DNA of 21,570 bases, from positions 1 through 21,570 of the IMG/VR virus record IMGVR_UViG_3300036832_000332. One strand, 5' to 3'. Source of the stretch: a virus. A program made the translations under genes and the position numbers. Of this stretch, positions 6,861-12,355 are shown one piece after another; the stretch's first letter is position 1, and each line of letters starts with the position of its first letter. The notes beneath the pieces are model-generated. The model saw only the letters and a program-made list of their open reading frames with translations. It did not search any database and was not told the origin of the DNA.

Positions 6861-7061
6861 TTACGCGACGCGTCGGGTTTTCTTTTTGGGGCGCGTGCGC
6901 TCGACGCCGCGCGCCTGATCTTCGGCGTCGAGCGCGGCCGAGAGGAGCCGCCGCACGACGGCGCTTACGCCGTTCTGTTCGCGTGCGGCGATTCGTTCGA
7001 GGCGAGTAAACGTGGACGTGGAGATCCGAGTACCGATGTAAACGGCGCCGATGGCGGGCAT
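6861..7061 (-). CDS. Ribbon-helix-helix type DNA-binding protein, first gene of leftward operon
   Basis: The 66-residue protein MPAIGAVYIGTRISTSTFTR onward has the size and pattern of an Arc/MetJ/CopG-type ribbon-helix-helix protein. A beta strand (VYIGTRIST) is followed by two helices (FTRLERIAAREQNG and VSAVVRRLLSAALDAED) and a lysine/arginine tail (KKKTRRV). The start at ATG 7059-7061 was chosen because a GGGGGG ribosome site precedes it; a longer frame to 7145 would include that site and is less likely. As the promoter-proximal gene of the early operon, it may autoregulate it, acting on the palindrome at 7086-7097 or on the TTGTCAA sites; this is inference. Confidence 0.7.
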   Translation of the reverse strand: MPAIGAVYIGTRISTSTFTRLERIAAREQNGVSAVVRRLLSAALDAEDQARGVERTRPKKKTRRVA

Positions 7062-7085
7062 AAGAGCAATCCCCCCGTGATGAAC

Positions 7086-7097
7086 AACCCTAGGGTT
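7086..7097. promoter_or_regulatory. Perfect palindrome AACCCTAGGGTT in the leader
   Basis: AACCCTAGGGTT is a perfect 12-base palindrome in the untranslated leader of the leftward operon, 25 bases upstream of its first start codon. It is a candidate operator for a dimeric regulator such as the ribbon-helix-helix protein it precedes. Confidence 0.45.
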
Positions 7098-7106
7098 CTT
7101 TCGTTT

Positions 7107-7137
7107 CTCGACTCCATTCACCGTGCGACGAGTCGAG
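7107..7137 (-). promoter_or_regulatory. Leader hairpin in the leftward early transcript
   Basis: CTCGACTC (7107-7114) and GAGTCGAG (7130-7137) form a perfect 8-base inverted repeat with a 15-base loop. It lies about 10 bases downstream of the predicted transcription start, so it would fold at the 5' end of the long early message. It could stabilise the message or be a regulator site. Confidence 0.4.
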
Positions 7138-7153
7138 CAACGCAAGACCGCAA

Positions 7154-7182
7154 CTTATAAACCTCGCTCACGCGGTTGTCAA
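7154..7182 (-). promoter_or_regulatory. Predicted sigma-70-type promoter for the leftward early operon
   Basis: On the minus strand, TTGACA (7182-7177) is followed after exactly 17 bases by TATAAG (7159-7154). This is a perfect -35 and a near-perfect -10 at ideal spacing. It points at the ribbon-helix-helix gene and the whole operon to position 1. The -35 overlaps the leftmost TTGTCAA repeat, so a repressor bound there would block it. Confidence 0.8.
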
Positions 7183-7224
7183 CGATGAATTTTTTTTCGC
7201 GATTGTCAAACGCGGTTTGTCAAT
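7175..7224. promoter_or_regulatory. Operator cluster: three TTGTCAA sites in the divergent control region
   Basis: TTGTCAA occurs at 7176-7182, 7203-7209 and 7217-7223. The first sits in GTTGTCAAC, an odd-length palindrome. The other two form one larger dyad: arms TTGTCAAAC and GTTTGTCAA around a GCG centre (7203-7223), symmetric except at the T in each arm. The copies overlap the leftward -35 and the likely rightward -35. They are the best operator candidates for the XRE protein encoded next to them. Confidence 0.65.
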
Positions 7225-7246
7225 TGCCCCTCGTTGGCAGTATGCT
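7217..7246 (+). promoter_or_regulatory. Probable promoter for the XRE repressor gene
   Basis: On the plus strand TTGTCA (7217-7222) lies 18 bases before TATGCT (7241-7246). Match to consensus is moderate. The -35 is itself part of the operator dyad, which would allow autoregulation. A GAGAGGAG ribosome site at about 7309-7316 follows before the TTG start. Confidence 0.5.
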
Positions 7247-7322
7247 CCCGCTCGACCCGGTGAGGCGCGGCGTTGCCGCAATCTCGACCGTACTCCGTGA
7301 ACTCTTTCGAGAGGAGTAACCT

Positions 7323-7973
7323 TTGTCATTTACCCCACTACCCACCGACCCGGCGCGATGGCGGCTCGCGGGTGAACGCGTGATCGAGTATCGACGCGCG
7401 CACGGCGTGAAAAAAAACGGGCGCCGTCAACCCATGACGCAAGAGGTACTCGCCAAACGCGCGGGCGTCTCGCAAGGGTGCCTGCAAGCATTCGAGAACA
7501 ACACGCGCGCGACGCAATTCGAGAACGTGCAGCGCATCGCCGCCGCTGTCGAGATGACACTCGATCAACTCTTCGCGCCCGGTAATGTGGCGTTCGAGCT
7601 TGGACGCGCGCGCGCCCTCGTCGCCGATTCTTCGATCTTCGTCAGCAGTGCCGAGGCCGACGGCCCGTATAGCGTCGAGGCCAACGCCGTACGGAAACTC
7701 TTCGTCGTGGCGTTCACGCGCGAACGCCTATTCGTGTTGATGCATCTCGTTACGCACGTGAAAAACCGCACGGATCCGGCGGCGATTGCGATGGTCGAAG
7801 AACTGCAACTCGCCGGGCTCGAACCGATCCCGAACGGGCCGCCGTCGGCCCCGCCGCCCGCGCCCTCGAAAGAGGCGGCGGCCTCGGTGCACGTGATGCC
7901 GCCGAATGGGAAAGAGTCACTCTCGGTCACGTCCGCGCAGTCGTCGAGACGGCGGAAAACGGGCGGGCGGTGA
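7323..7973 (+). CDS. XRE-family helix-turn-helix repressor
   Basis: The 216-residue protein carries an XRE/Cro-CI helix-turn-helix at about 38-85: MTQEVLAKRAGVSQGCLQAF, then FENVQRIAAAVEMTLDQLF. The N-terminal 37 residues also contain a helix (WRLAGERVIEYRRAHGVKK). The middle (90-160) is helical, and the last 50 residues are a disordered Pro/Ala/Ser-rich tail. There is no visible S24 peptidase domain, so LexA/CI-style self-cleavage is unlikely and induction must work otherwise. The start is TTG 7323-7325, six bases after GAGAGGAG. It is transcribed away from the early operon across a shared operator region, the position expected for a lysogeny repressor. That role is inferred from context and fold. 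Confidence 0.85.
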   Translation: MSFTPLPTDPARWRLAGERVIEYRRAHGVKKNGRRQPMTQEVLAKRAGVSQGCLQAFENNTRATQFENVQRIAAAVEMTLDQLFAPGNVAFELGRARALVADSSIFVSSAEADGPYSVEANAVRKLFVVAFTRERLFVLMHLVTHVKNRTDPAAIAMVEELQLAGLEPIPNGPPSAPPPAPSKEAAASVHVMPPNGKESLSVTSAQSSRRRKTGGR

Positions 7974-7976
7974 TCG

Positions 7977-8240
7977 ATGCGGACACGTTACGAGAAAGCG
8001 AAACGCCCCGACATCGACACCGTGCGGCATCGGCAACCGAGCCGCATAGGTACGCATCGGATCCCGCGCACGGCGGCGATGCTGCCCGAACTCGACTCGG
8101 CGTTACAAGACGAGGCCGACGAGTTTCACGTGTCGCGGTCGTGGATCACGGCGATTGCCATCGCACGGCATTTACAACTCGCGATCCCGCGCGGGATGGA
8201 CTACCGCTCGATGCCGTGGAAAAAGAAAGAGTCGAGTTAG
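7977..8240 (+). CDS. Small protein with ribbon-helix-helix-like segment
   Basis: This 87-residue protein begins MRTRYEKAKRPDIDTVRHRQ. It contains the segment RIPRTAAMLPELDSALQDEADEFHVSRSWITAIAIARHL; the strand, LDSALQDEADEFHVS helix and RSWITAIAIARHL helix fit the ribbon-helix-helix pattern of CopG-like regulators. ATG 7977 lies three bases after the repressor's stop codon with a GGCGGGCGG upstream, so it is probably co-transcribed with the repressor. A longer overlapping frame starting at 7970 has a different reading and less plausible composition. It could be a co-regulator of lysogeny or a plasmid-like antitoxin; the function is not shown. Confidence 0.7.
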   Translation: MRTRYEKAKRPDIDTVRHRQPSRIGTHRIPRTAAMLPELDSALQDEADEFHVSRSWITAIAIARHLQLAIPRGMDYRSMPWKKKESS

Positions 8241-8407
8241 CGCGTACTTTTGACAGTTGCGTTACACACTCGTCGCGGGGTACAGAGGGGATGCGGAAGG
8301 AATTACGGAGAAGCGTAAACACCCCGACGCAAACGCGGGCGCCCGATTCTCAGCGGGCGCGTTGCTGCGCCGCGTCGCTCGGGATTTCCAAGGGGGGAGC
8401 GGCAACA
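8241..8407. other. Short intergenic stretch, nothing recognised
   Basis: No gene, hairpin or promoter of quality is visible in these 167 bases. An AAGGGGGG ribosome site at its end serves the next gene. Confidence 0.5.
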
Positions 8408-8632
8408 ATGAAACATCCCGGGGCAGTACGACAACCCACGCGGGCGCAAACCCGACGCGCCCGTCAGTTGGTCCGACACCATTGTGCGGTGCACAAATGT
8501 CGAGAATGGGTGCGCGCCGATGGGCGGTGCGCGGTATGCGACCGCGTGATACTGCCGCCCGGGTTCGACGGCGGCGGCGACGGCGGCGGCGAACCGATGG
8601 GCGTCCGGGTCGCGCGCAAGATGGCGGCCTGA
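8408..8632 (+). CDS. Small cysteine-containing protein, possible zinc finger
   Basis: The 74-residue protein has HHCAVHKCREWVRADGRCAV followed by CD, giving C-x4-C and C-x2-C pairs and nearby His residues. This is enough for a single zinc knuckle. A Gly/Asp run (GFDGGGDGGGE) and a basic end follow. The ATG at 8408 is preceded by AAGGGGGGAGC, a strong ribosome site. It resembles small phage proteins with HNH-like or zinc-knuckle folds, but the nuclease residues are not evident. It is the last gene before the 8641-8668 terminator. Confidence 0.6.
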   Translation: MKHPGAVRQPTRAQTRRARQLVRHHCAVHKCREWVRADGRCAVCDRVILPPGFDGGGDGGGEPMGVRVARKMAA

Positions 8633-8640
8633 AACAAGAA

Positions 8641-8668
8641 AGGCCCGGCGGGGGAGATCGCCGGGCCT
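8641..8668. terminator. Bidirectional terminator between convergent genes
   Basis: AGGCCCGGCG (8641-8650) and CGCCGGGCCT (8659-8668) form a perfect 10-base stem with an 8-base loop. It stands between plus-strand genes ending at 8632 and a minus-strand gene ending at 8696. Read on the minus strand the hairpin is followed by TTCTTGTTTC, a weak U-rich tract. On the plus strand there is no T tract. Confidence 0.7.
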
Positions 8669-8695
8669 GAGAGAGTATGAGAGCGGGCGAGCGGT

Positions 8696-8902
8696 CTACG
8701 CGCGGCGGCGGGGTTTCAGCGGCGAGAGGTTGCACACGTGGATCGTCATGCGGTTGTTGCGGCGCACCGGGCGCGCGACGATCCGAAACCGGGCGCCACA
8801 CTGGCACGTGCGCGTGTGCACGGTCGTCGCGACGGTCGACAGGCCCGAGACGCGTACCAAGCGACGACCACAGGCCGTACAGAGCAACCGGGCGGCGTTC
8901 AT
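8696..8902 (-). CDS. Ogr/Delta-like zinc-finger protein
   Basis: The 68-residue protein contains LLCTACGRRLVRVSGL, then VHTRTCQCGARFRIVARPV. The C-x2-C then C-x-C spacing with a basic C-terminus fits the Ogr/Delta zinc-finger pattern of P2-like late-gene activators, which bind upstream of late promoters. The match is by motif and size only. It is the last of three minus-strand genes and overlaps the membrane-protein gene as ATGA (8899-8902). If it is Ogr-like, it could switch on the tail operon; no Ogr box was identified in this window. Confidence 0.6.
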   Translation of the reverse strand: MNAARLLCTACGRRLVRVSGLSTVATTVHTRTCQCGARFRIVARPVRRNNRMTIHVCNLSPLKPRRRA

Positions 8903-9156
8903 GACCGCCCCCTGAATCCGCGCCGAATCCACGCGACCCCGTACCCGATCCCGAGCAACCCGGCACACGCGATGCCCCACGCGACCCCGCCCGCCAACGC
9001 GAGCGAGCGCACGAGATCGCCGTCAATCGGCAGCGAACTCGCGACGCTGAACACGAGCGCGTACCACACGAGCCCGGCGGCCGTCACGACCGCGAGCACC
9101 GCGCACGCGACGATCCACGCCCGCCACCATCCGCCGAGCGACGACAGGCGGTTCAT
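8899..9156 (-). CDS. Small membrane protein with two transmembrane segments
   Basis: This 85-residue protein has two hydrophobic helices: about 14-38 (IVACAVLAVVTAAGLVWYAL) and about 51-74 (LALAGGVAWGIACAGLLGIG), joined by a short acidic loop, with a basic end (RRGFRGRS). The size and layout suit a holin, superinfection-exclusion or other inner-membrane phage protein. It sits in a small operon with a zinc-finger gene and not beside a lysin, so exclusion or immunity is as likely as lysis. The ATG (9154-9156) overlaps the preceding stop as ATGA. Confidence 0.7.
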   Translation of the reverse strand: MNRLSSLGGWWRAWIVACAVLAVVTAAGLVWYALVFSVASSLPIDGDLVRSLALAGGVAWGIACAGLLGIGYGVAWIRRGFRGRS

Positions 9157-9338
9157 GACCGCCCCCCGTCGACGTCGGCGCCGAGGGTCGCGAGGTGGCG
9201 GTCGACGGCGGCCTCGGCCGCTTCCGCCGTGGCGTTGAGATCCTCGACGTTGCCCGCGCCCGCGCGGAGCGCCATCAAGGCATCATCGAATGCCTGCATT
9301 AACCGGGCGAGTTCGTTCTGTGCGTCGCGGGTCGTCAT
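9153..9338 (-). CDS. Small helical protein, first gene of a three-gene leftward operon
   Basis: The 61-residue protein MTTRDAQNELARLMQAFDDA onward is alanine-rich and should be almost wholly helical, probably a coiled coil. No family is recognised. The start at ATG 9336-9338 has GGAAGGAAAAG upstream; a longer frame to 9419 would include the promoter and operator and is rejected. It leads the operon with the membrane and Ogr-like genes and is controlled from the 9391-9419 promoter. Confidence 0.65.
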   Translation of the reverse strand: MTTRDAQNELARLMQAFDDALMALRAGAGNVEDLNATAEAAEAAVDRHLATLGADVDGGRS

Positions 9339-9390
9339 ATTGTTCGCTTTTCCTTCCAACCGTCGGCGGCGCCATTGCCCCGACCCCTTT

Positions 9391-9419
9391 AGTATCCCAC
9401 AAATGATATCATTCTGCAA
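9391..9419 (-). promoter_or_regulatory. Predicted promoter for the 9338-8696 operon with embedded operator
   Basis: On the minus strand TTGCAG (9419-9414) and GATACT (9396-9391) are spaced by 17 bases. Match to consensus is moderate, but the spacing is ideal. The perfect palindrome at 9402-9413 fills the spacer between them, so a bound repressor would block RNA polymerase. Confidence 0.55.
9402..9413. promoter_or_regulatory. Operator candidate AATGATATCATT
   Basis: AATGATATCATT is a perfect 12-base palindrome. Its core TGATATCA recurs at 10118-10125. Half matches occur at 9424-9441 (minus strand, CACAAATTGATATGGTTT) and at 9506-9522 (CAAAATGATATGTTTTG). The group marks the control region on both sides of the LPD29-type gene. 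Confidence 0.65.
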
Positions 9420-9423
9420 CAGT

Positions 9424-9441
9424 AAACCATATCAATTTGTG
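9424..9441. promoter_or_regulatory. Second TGATAT-type site, reverse orientation
   Basis: Read on the minus strand this stretch is CACAAATTGATATGGTTT, close to the sequence around the palindrome at 9398-9413 and to the site at 9506-9522. It is a probable weaker operator copy. Confidence 0.45.
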
Positions 9442-9500
9442 ACAATTTCGACCCGCCCGTAACCCCCTCAGAATGGGGTGTTTACAAGCATATTATTCTC

Positions 9501-9531
9501 TTGTTCAAAATGATATGTTTTGCGGTATACT
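9501..9531 (+). promoter_or_regulatory. Probable promoter and operator of the LPD29-type gene
   Basis: TATACT (9526-9531) is a good -10. The best -35 is TTGTTC (9501-9506) with a 19-base spacer, so the match is weak and an activator may be needed. The spacer holds CAAAA-TGATATG-TTTTG (9506-9522), an inverted repeat of the TGATAT family. Confidence 0.55.
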
Positions 9532-9557
9532 AGTCAGTGAAAGGACGGTAGTTACAT

Positions 9558-10058
9558 ATGACAACGCAGTACATCGGCACCACGGAACGGGCGGCAATCA
9601 TTCGCAAGGCACTCAAGGTACAGCACGGGTGGACGTCGCGCGACGTGAGCGTGCGCGCGGATCATTTCTCGATGGGCTCGGCGATCCGCGTCCGCATCAA
9701 CAACCCCGACGTCTCGCTCGCGGCGGTCAAGGCGATTGCCGAGGATCACGAGAAAATCGACCGCGATCAGTTCGGCGAAATCCTGAACGGCGGCAACCGG
9801 TACGTGACCGTGAGCTATTCGCACGACGCCGCCGAGGCGCTCGCGGATCGGTTCATCGCACACGTAAACGTCGCCGTCGCCGCCCGCGAGGGCGCCAACG
9901 ACCGCACGTTGATTCCGATCCCCAACACGGCGTACTTGCTCGGGCTCGGTCAGAACGGGTACGGGTTCTCGCTCTGGACGAACGGCGGGCACGCGGGCGA
10001 AGTGATGGACGCACGCGGGGCGGCGCTTTACGTGGCGGTCGGCTCGCACAATCAGTAA
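9558..10058 (+). CDS. LPD29-domain protein
   Basis: The 166-residue protein begins MTTQYIGTTERAAIIRKALK and contains VSVRADHFSMGSAIRVRI, DRDQFGEILNGG and RYVTVSYS. This combination (start helix, S-V-R-x-D-H-[FY]-S-M-G-S-x-I-x-V-R strand pair, F.....D.....Y block) matches the LPD29 domain of large polyvalent proteins from phages and conjugative elements. Its function is unknown; such proteins are suspected of host take-over or mobile-element conflict. The C-terminal half (100-166) is beta-rich with GYGFSLWTNGGHAGEV. The gene stands alone between its own operator-bearing promoter and a strong terminator, so it is a single-gene unit. This layout fits a lysogeny-expressed or tightly repressed accessory gene. 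Confidence 0.75.
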   Translation: MTTQYIGTTERAAIIRKALKVQHGWTSRDVSVRADHFSMGSAIRVRINNPDVSLAAVKAIAEDHEKIDRDQFGEILNGGNRYVTVSYSHDAAEALADRFIAHVNVAVAAREGANDRTLIPIPNTAYLLGLGQNGYGFSLWTNGGHAGEVMDARGAALYVAVGSHNQ

Positions 10059-10079
10059 CGGCGGGGCGCACTCATACCG

Positions 10080-10107
10080 AGCCCGGGCAGCGTGCCCGGG
10101 CTTTTTT
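10080..10107 (+). terminator. Rho-independent terminator after the LPD29-type gene
   Basis: AGCCCGGGCA (10080-10089) and TGCCCGGGCT (10093-10102) form a 10-base stem with a GCG loop, followed by a run of T through 10107. This is a textbook intrinsic terminator. Confidence 0.93.
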
Positions 10108-10117
10108 GGTTTTTATT

Positions 10118-10125
10118 TGATATCA
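10118..10125. promoter_or_regulatory. TGATATCA operator copy before the downstream gene
   Basis: TGATATCA recurs here, 24 bases before the next start codon and just past the terminator. On the minus strand it reads AAATGATATCAAAT, like the site at 9402-9413. It probably controls the integrase-proximal gene set. Confidence 0.55.
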
Positions 10126-10148
10126 TTTCGAGCGAGGTTACATACCAA

Positions 10149-10382
10149 ATGACACGCAAACGCGGATACACCACGAAGTTTCGGCCGCACGGCGCCACGG
10201 GCAAGCGGTATCTACTCGGCAACATTCCGGCGGGGTTGTGGACGGCCGCGAACACCCGCGCGCGCCGCGAAAATCTCTCGATGCGCGCGACGATCCTCAA
10301 CCTGTTGACGTTGTACGGCGAGGGAAAAATCGACATTCCGACGACGACCGCGACGACGAGCGACGAGGCGAAAGCGTCGTAA
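10149..10382 (+). CDS. Small ribbon-helix-helix-like DNA-binding protein
   Basis: The 77-residue protein MTRKRGYTTKFRPHGATGKR onward has the strand-helix-helix pattern of Arc-like proteins: YLLGNIPAGLWTAANTRARR, then ENLSMRATILNLLTLYGEG. A Thr/Ala-rich tail follows. The start at ATG 10149 avoids the terminator and operator that a longer frame would cover. It follows directly behind the TGATATCA site and lies upstream of the integrase gene set. It could be an excisionase, a recombination directionality factor or an autoregulator; none is proven. Confidence 0.65.
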   Translation: MTRKRGYTTKFRPHGATGKRYLLGNIPAGLWTAANTRARRENLSMRATILNLLTLYGEGKIDIPTTTATTSDEAKAS

Positions 10383-10438
10383 CCCGTCCGACCACGAAAG
10401 GCACCCGGACATGAGCACATTCACAAAGGACGGTACAC

Positions 10439-10768
10439 GTGCAGAAACGAAAGCAAACCCAGGTGGTACAGGCACTCGCGCGCGTGGGCGCGCTCGCACA
10501 GGTGCGAGAGTTGCTCGGGCTATTCCCCGACTTGATCGACGAGATCAACAAGCTCGCGCCGAAACGGCGGCTCACGCCCGCGATGCGCGACGAACTCGGG
10601 GCACACGTCGAGGCGTCGACGAACGGCTCGACCCCGAAACCAAAACGGTCGAGCAAGCGAACGGGACCGAATCCGAACAAACGATGGACGGCCGCACACC
10701 GTCGCAACTTCATCGCGGCGATGAAACGCAAGGCGCGCGAGGCCAAGAGCAAGGCGGCGACGGAATGA
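10439..10768 (+). CDS. Small basic protein of unknown function
   Basis: The 109-residue protein starts with GTG (10439-10441) behind AAAGGA. Its first 50 residues are helical (VVQALARVGALAQVRELLGL, then FPDLIDEINKLAP). The rest is Lys/Arg-rich (NPNKRWTAAHRRNFIAAMKRKAREAKSKAATE), resembling AT-hook or nucleoid-type tails, so DNA binding is likely. A different frame starting at 10411 spans the same DNA but has the composition of a shadow in its first part. Its TGA overlaps the next ATG as ATGA, and the set runs straight into the integrase. Confidence 0.65.
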   Translation: MQKRKQTQVVQALARVGALAQVRELLGLFPDLIDEINKLAPKRRLTPAMRDELGAHVEASTNGSTPKPKRSSKRTGPNPNKRWTAAHRRNFIAAMKRKAREAKSKAATE

Positions 10769-10908
10769 GCGCGCGCGAGAGGCTTGCCGACGCGTTGGAA
10801 TTGCAACGCGTCGGCGACCTCGCTCTCGTCACAGACGTGTGCGCCGAGGTGCTCCGGTTGCTCGGGTGGACGTGCACGCCGCCGAGCGGCAAGGCCGGTG
10901 CGCGATGA
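10765..10908 (+). CDS. Very small protein coupled to the integrase
   Basis: This 47-residue product, MSARERLADALELQRVGDLA then LVTDVCAEVLRLLGW, is helical. It is linked by ATGA overlaps to the gene before it (10765-10768) and to the integrase after it (10905-10908). This double coupling supports it as a real gene. It is about the size of a small excisionase, but no helix-turn-helix is clear. Confidence 0.55.
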   Translation: MSARERLADALELQRVGDLALVTDVCAEVLRLLGWTCTPPSGKAGAR

Positions 10909-12101
10909 GCGTGTACAAGCGGTGCGGGTGCGACGCGTCGCCGAACTGCAAGCATCAACCGTTGTGGTTGAAAATCTGGTACGAGGGGCGCGTCGTCGCG
11001 CGCGGCCCCGTGCAGAAATTCGCGCGGCACCTCGTCGGCGAACAGAAATTGCCGACCACGGTCGGCGAGGCCAAGCTCTTAGAGGCGGCGGCGACGCTCT
11101 GGTACGCCAAGGGGTGCCCGCCGTTCGAGGTGACGCCCGAGGCGCGCGCGGTCGAGGCCGCCGCGCGGCGGTTCACGCCAACATACGCCGAGTATCGGAA
11201 ACGGCATCTCGACAAAATGGCCGAGGGCGCCTCGCGCGCGCTCGCGTTCGAGGCTCGGTGGAAATCGCGCCCGCTCGCCGTCGTCCTCGATCAACCCGAG
11301 GTCGAGGATTATTTCGACGACCGGCGCGACGTCGACGAGATCGCGGCGGGTTCGATCAACCGCGAGATCACACGCCTCGCGCATTTCATCAACTGGTGCC
11401 GGGGGCGCAAGTACCTCGCGGTCGGCGACGTCTCGCCGTTCTATCACCGCATCAACAACCCGACCGGGATCAAAAAAGAAACCGAGGGCGCGCGAAAACG
11501 GCGGCTCGCCCTCGCGGATCCGACGCGCGAGGCCGCACACGAACGGCTCGGCGAAGAGGACCGGATCATCAAGGGGATCGAGCAGCTACAGGAAACCGGC
11601 GAAGAGATGCGCGGGCGGTTCTATTGCGCCGTCGATGCCGGGTTGCGTAAGGGGGAGATGCTCGCGCTCGAACGCGCCGACGTGTTGTGGCAGCATCGCG
11701 ACGGGCTCATGCTCCGCGTGCGATGGGAAACCGCGAAAACGAAACGCGAGCGGCTCGTGCCCGTCGTCACCGAACGTCTTGAGGACTTTCTGAGGGCGCG
11801 GCGGTTCGCGCCGTTCCCGTTCGGCGACGGCGAGGGTGCACGGATCTACGCGTTTCAAACCGCATGGGACACCGTCCGCGAGCGCGCGCGGCTCGTCGAT
11901 CTTCGATGGCACGATCTCCGGCACGAGTGCGGCAGTCGATTCGCCGAGGGGTTCGGCGGTCGGCCGCCCGTGCCCGTGCGCGAATTGATGGAACTCATGG
12001 GACACACGAACCTCGCGACGACGCAACGGTACCTAAATCCGACGCTGTCCTCGCTCGCGGCGAACATGCGGCGCGCGGTCGGACGCGATCCGCTCCGCTA
12101 G
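10905..12101 (+). CDS. int: Tyrosine recombinase (phage integrase)
   Basis: The 398-residue protein is a tyrosine-type integrase. It has an N-terminal segment with CGCDASPNCKHQPLWLKIWY, a layout seen in phage integrases with a Cys-rich arm-binding start, a core-binding domain (about 92-200), and a catalytic domain. Catalytic residues are R248 (DAGLRKGEML), a strand lysine at K278 or K280 (ETAKTKRERLVPV), H336-x2-R339 (RWHDLRHECG), H367 (LMGHTNL) and Y376 (TTQRYLNP). All are present, so it should be active. ATG 10905 overlaps the upstream stop as ATGA; a longer frame to 10839 is rejected. Downstream lie arm-type repeats and a tRNA-Lys gene, the likely integration site. Confidence 0.97.
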   Translation: MSVYKRCGCDASPNCKHQPLWLKIWYEGRVVARGPVQKFARHLVGEQKLPTTVGEAKLLEAAATLWYAKGCPPFEVTPEARAVEAAARRFTPTYAEYRKRHLDKMAEGASRALAFEARWKSRPLAVVLDQPEVEDYFDDRRDVDEIAAGSINREITRLAHFINWCRGRKYLAVGDVSPFYHRINNPTGIKKETEGARKRRLALADPTREAAHERLGEEDRIIKGIEQLQETGEEMRGRFYCAVDAGLRKGEMLALERADVLWQHRDGLMLRVRWETAKTKRERLVPVVTERLEDFLRARRFAPFPFGDGEGARIYAFQTAWDTVRERARLVDLRWHDLRHECGSRFAEGFGGRPPVPVRELMELMGHTNLATTQRYLNPTLSSLAANMRRAVGRDPLR

Positions 12102-12124
12102 AAAAGGCACAAAAAAGGCACAGT
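12101..12124 (+). repeat. Arm-type direct repeat, copy 1
   Basis: Two AAAAGGCACA motifs at 12102-12111 and 12113-12122, 11 bases apart, begin at the last base of the integrase stop codon. The whole 24-base block recurs exactly at 12270-12293. Paired 10-base repeats beside an integrase gene are typical of the arm sites of lambda-type attP. Confidence 0.8.
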
Positions 12125-12151
12125 CGCACGTAATTCGCAAAATCGTTAGAG

Positions 12152-12202
12152 AAAACGGCCGTTTTGTGTTCCTTTTAAGGGGTTCAAAACGGCCCATTTT
12201 TT
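12152..12202 (+). terminator. Dyad terminator after the integrase, containing CCTTTTAAGG
   Basis: GGCCGTTTTG (12157-12166) pairs perfectly with CAAAACGGCC (12185-12194). The loop holds CCTTTTAAGG (12171-12180), itself a palindrome. A T run follows (12196-12202), as in an intrinsic terminator. The 14-base palindrome AAAACGGCCGTTTT (12152-12165) gives an alternative fold. CCTTTTAAGG also spans the anticodon loop of the tRNA at 12386-12395. Confidence 0.6.
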
Positions 12203-12269
12203 TGGAGATTCGCGAAATTCCCAATAGTTTGTGATGCCTCGACCTAGATTGTTGTGTATTGTTTTACTG

Positions 12270-12293
12270 GAAAAGGCACAAAAAAGGCACAGT
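12270..12293 (+). repeat. Arm-type direct repeat, copy 2
   Basis: An exact second copy of the 24-base block at 12101-12124, again with two AAAAGGCACA motifs (12271-12280 and 12282-12291). Inverted TTGTGCCT motifs follow at 12308-12315 and 12330-12337. Confidence 0.8.
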
Positions 12294-12307
12294 TGCCGAT
12301 GTGACTT

Positions 12308-12341
12308 TTGTGCCTCGAACAGTCACAAATTGTGCCTTTTT
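12308..12341 (-). repeat. Inverted arm-type motifs TTGTGCCT
   Basis: TTGTGCCT at 12308-12315 and 12330-12337 (the second extends to TTGTGCCTTTTT) is the reverse complement of the AAAAGGCACA arm motif. Both lie between the direct copies and the tRNA, so integrase sites face each other across this interval. Confidence 0.7.
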
Positions 12342-12355
12342 GAAAAGTGGATTTT

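Noticed and set aside
7970-8407. Long plus-strand frame leading into the small zinc-knuckle gene
   Set aside because: It overlaps the better 7977-8240 gene in another frame; only the ATG at 8408 has a strong ribosome site.
8262-9026. 254-residue minus-strand frame
   Set aside because: It crosses the terminator and overlaps the zinc-finger and membrane genes; low-complexity Arg/Pro composition.
9461-9480. ACCCC/GGGGT hairpin in the 9339-9557 control region
   Set aside because: Only five base pairs with an eight-base loop; too weak to call a terminator or operator.
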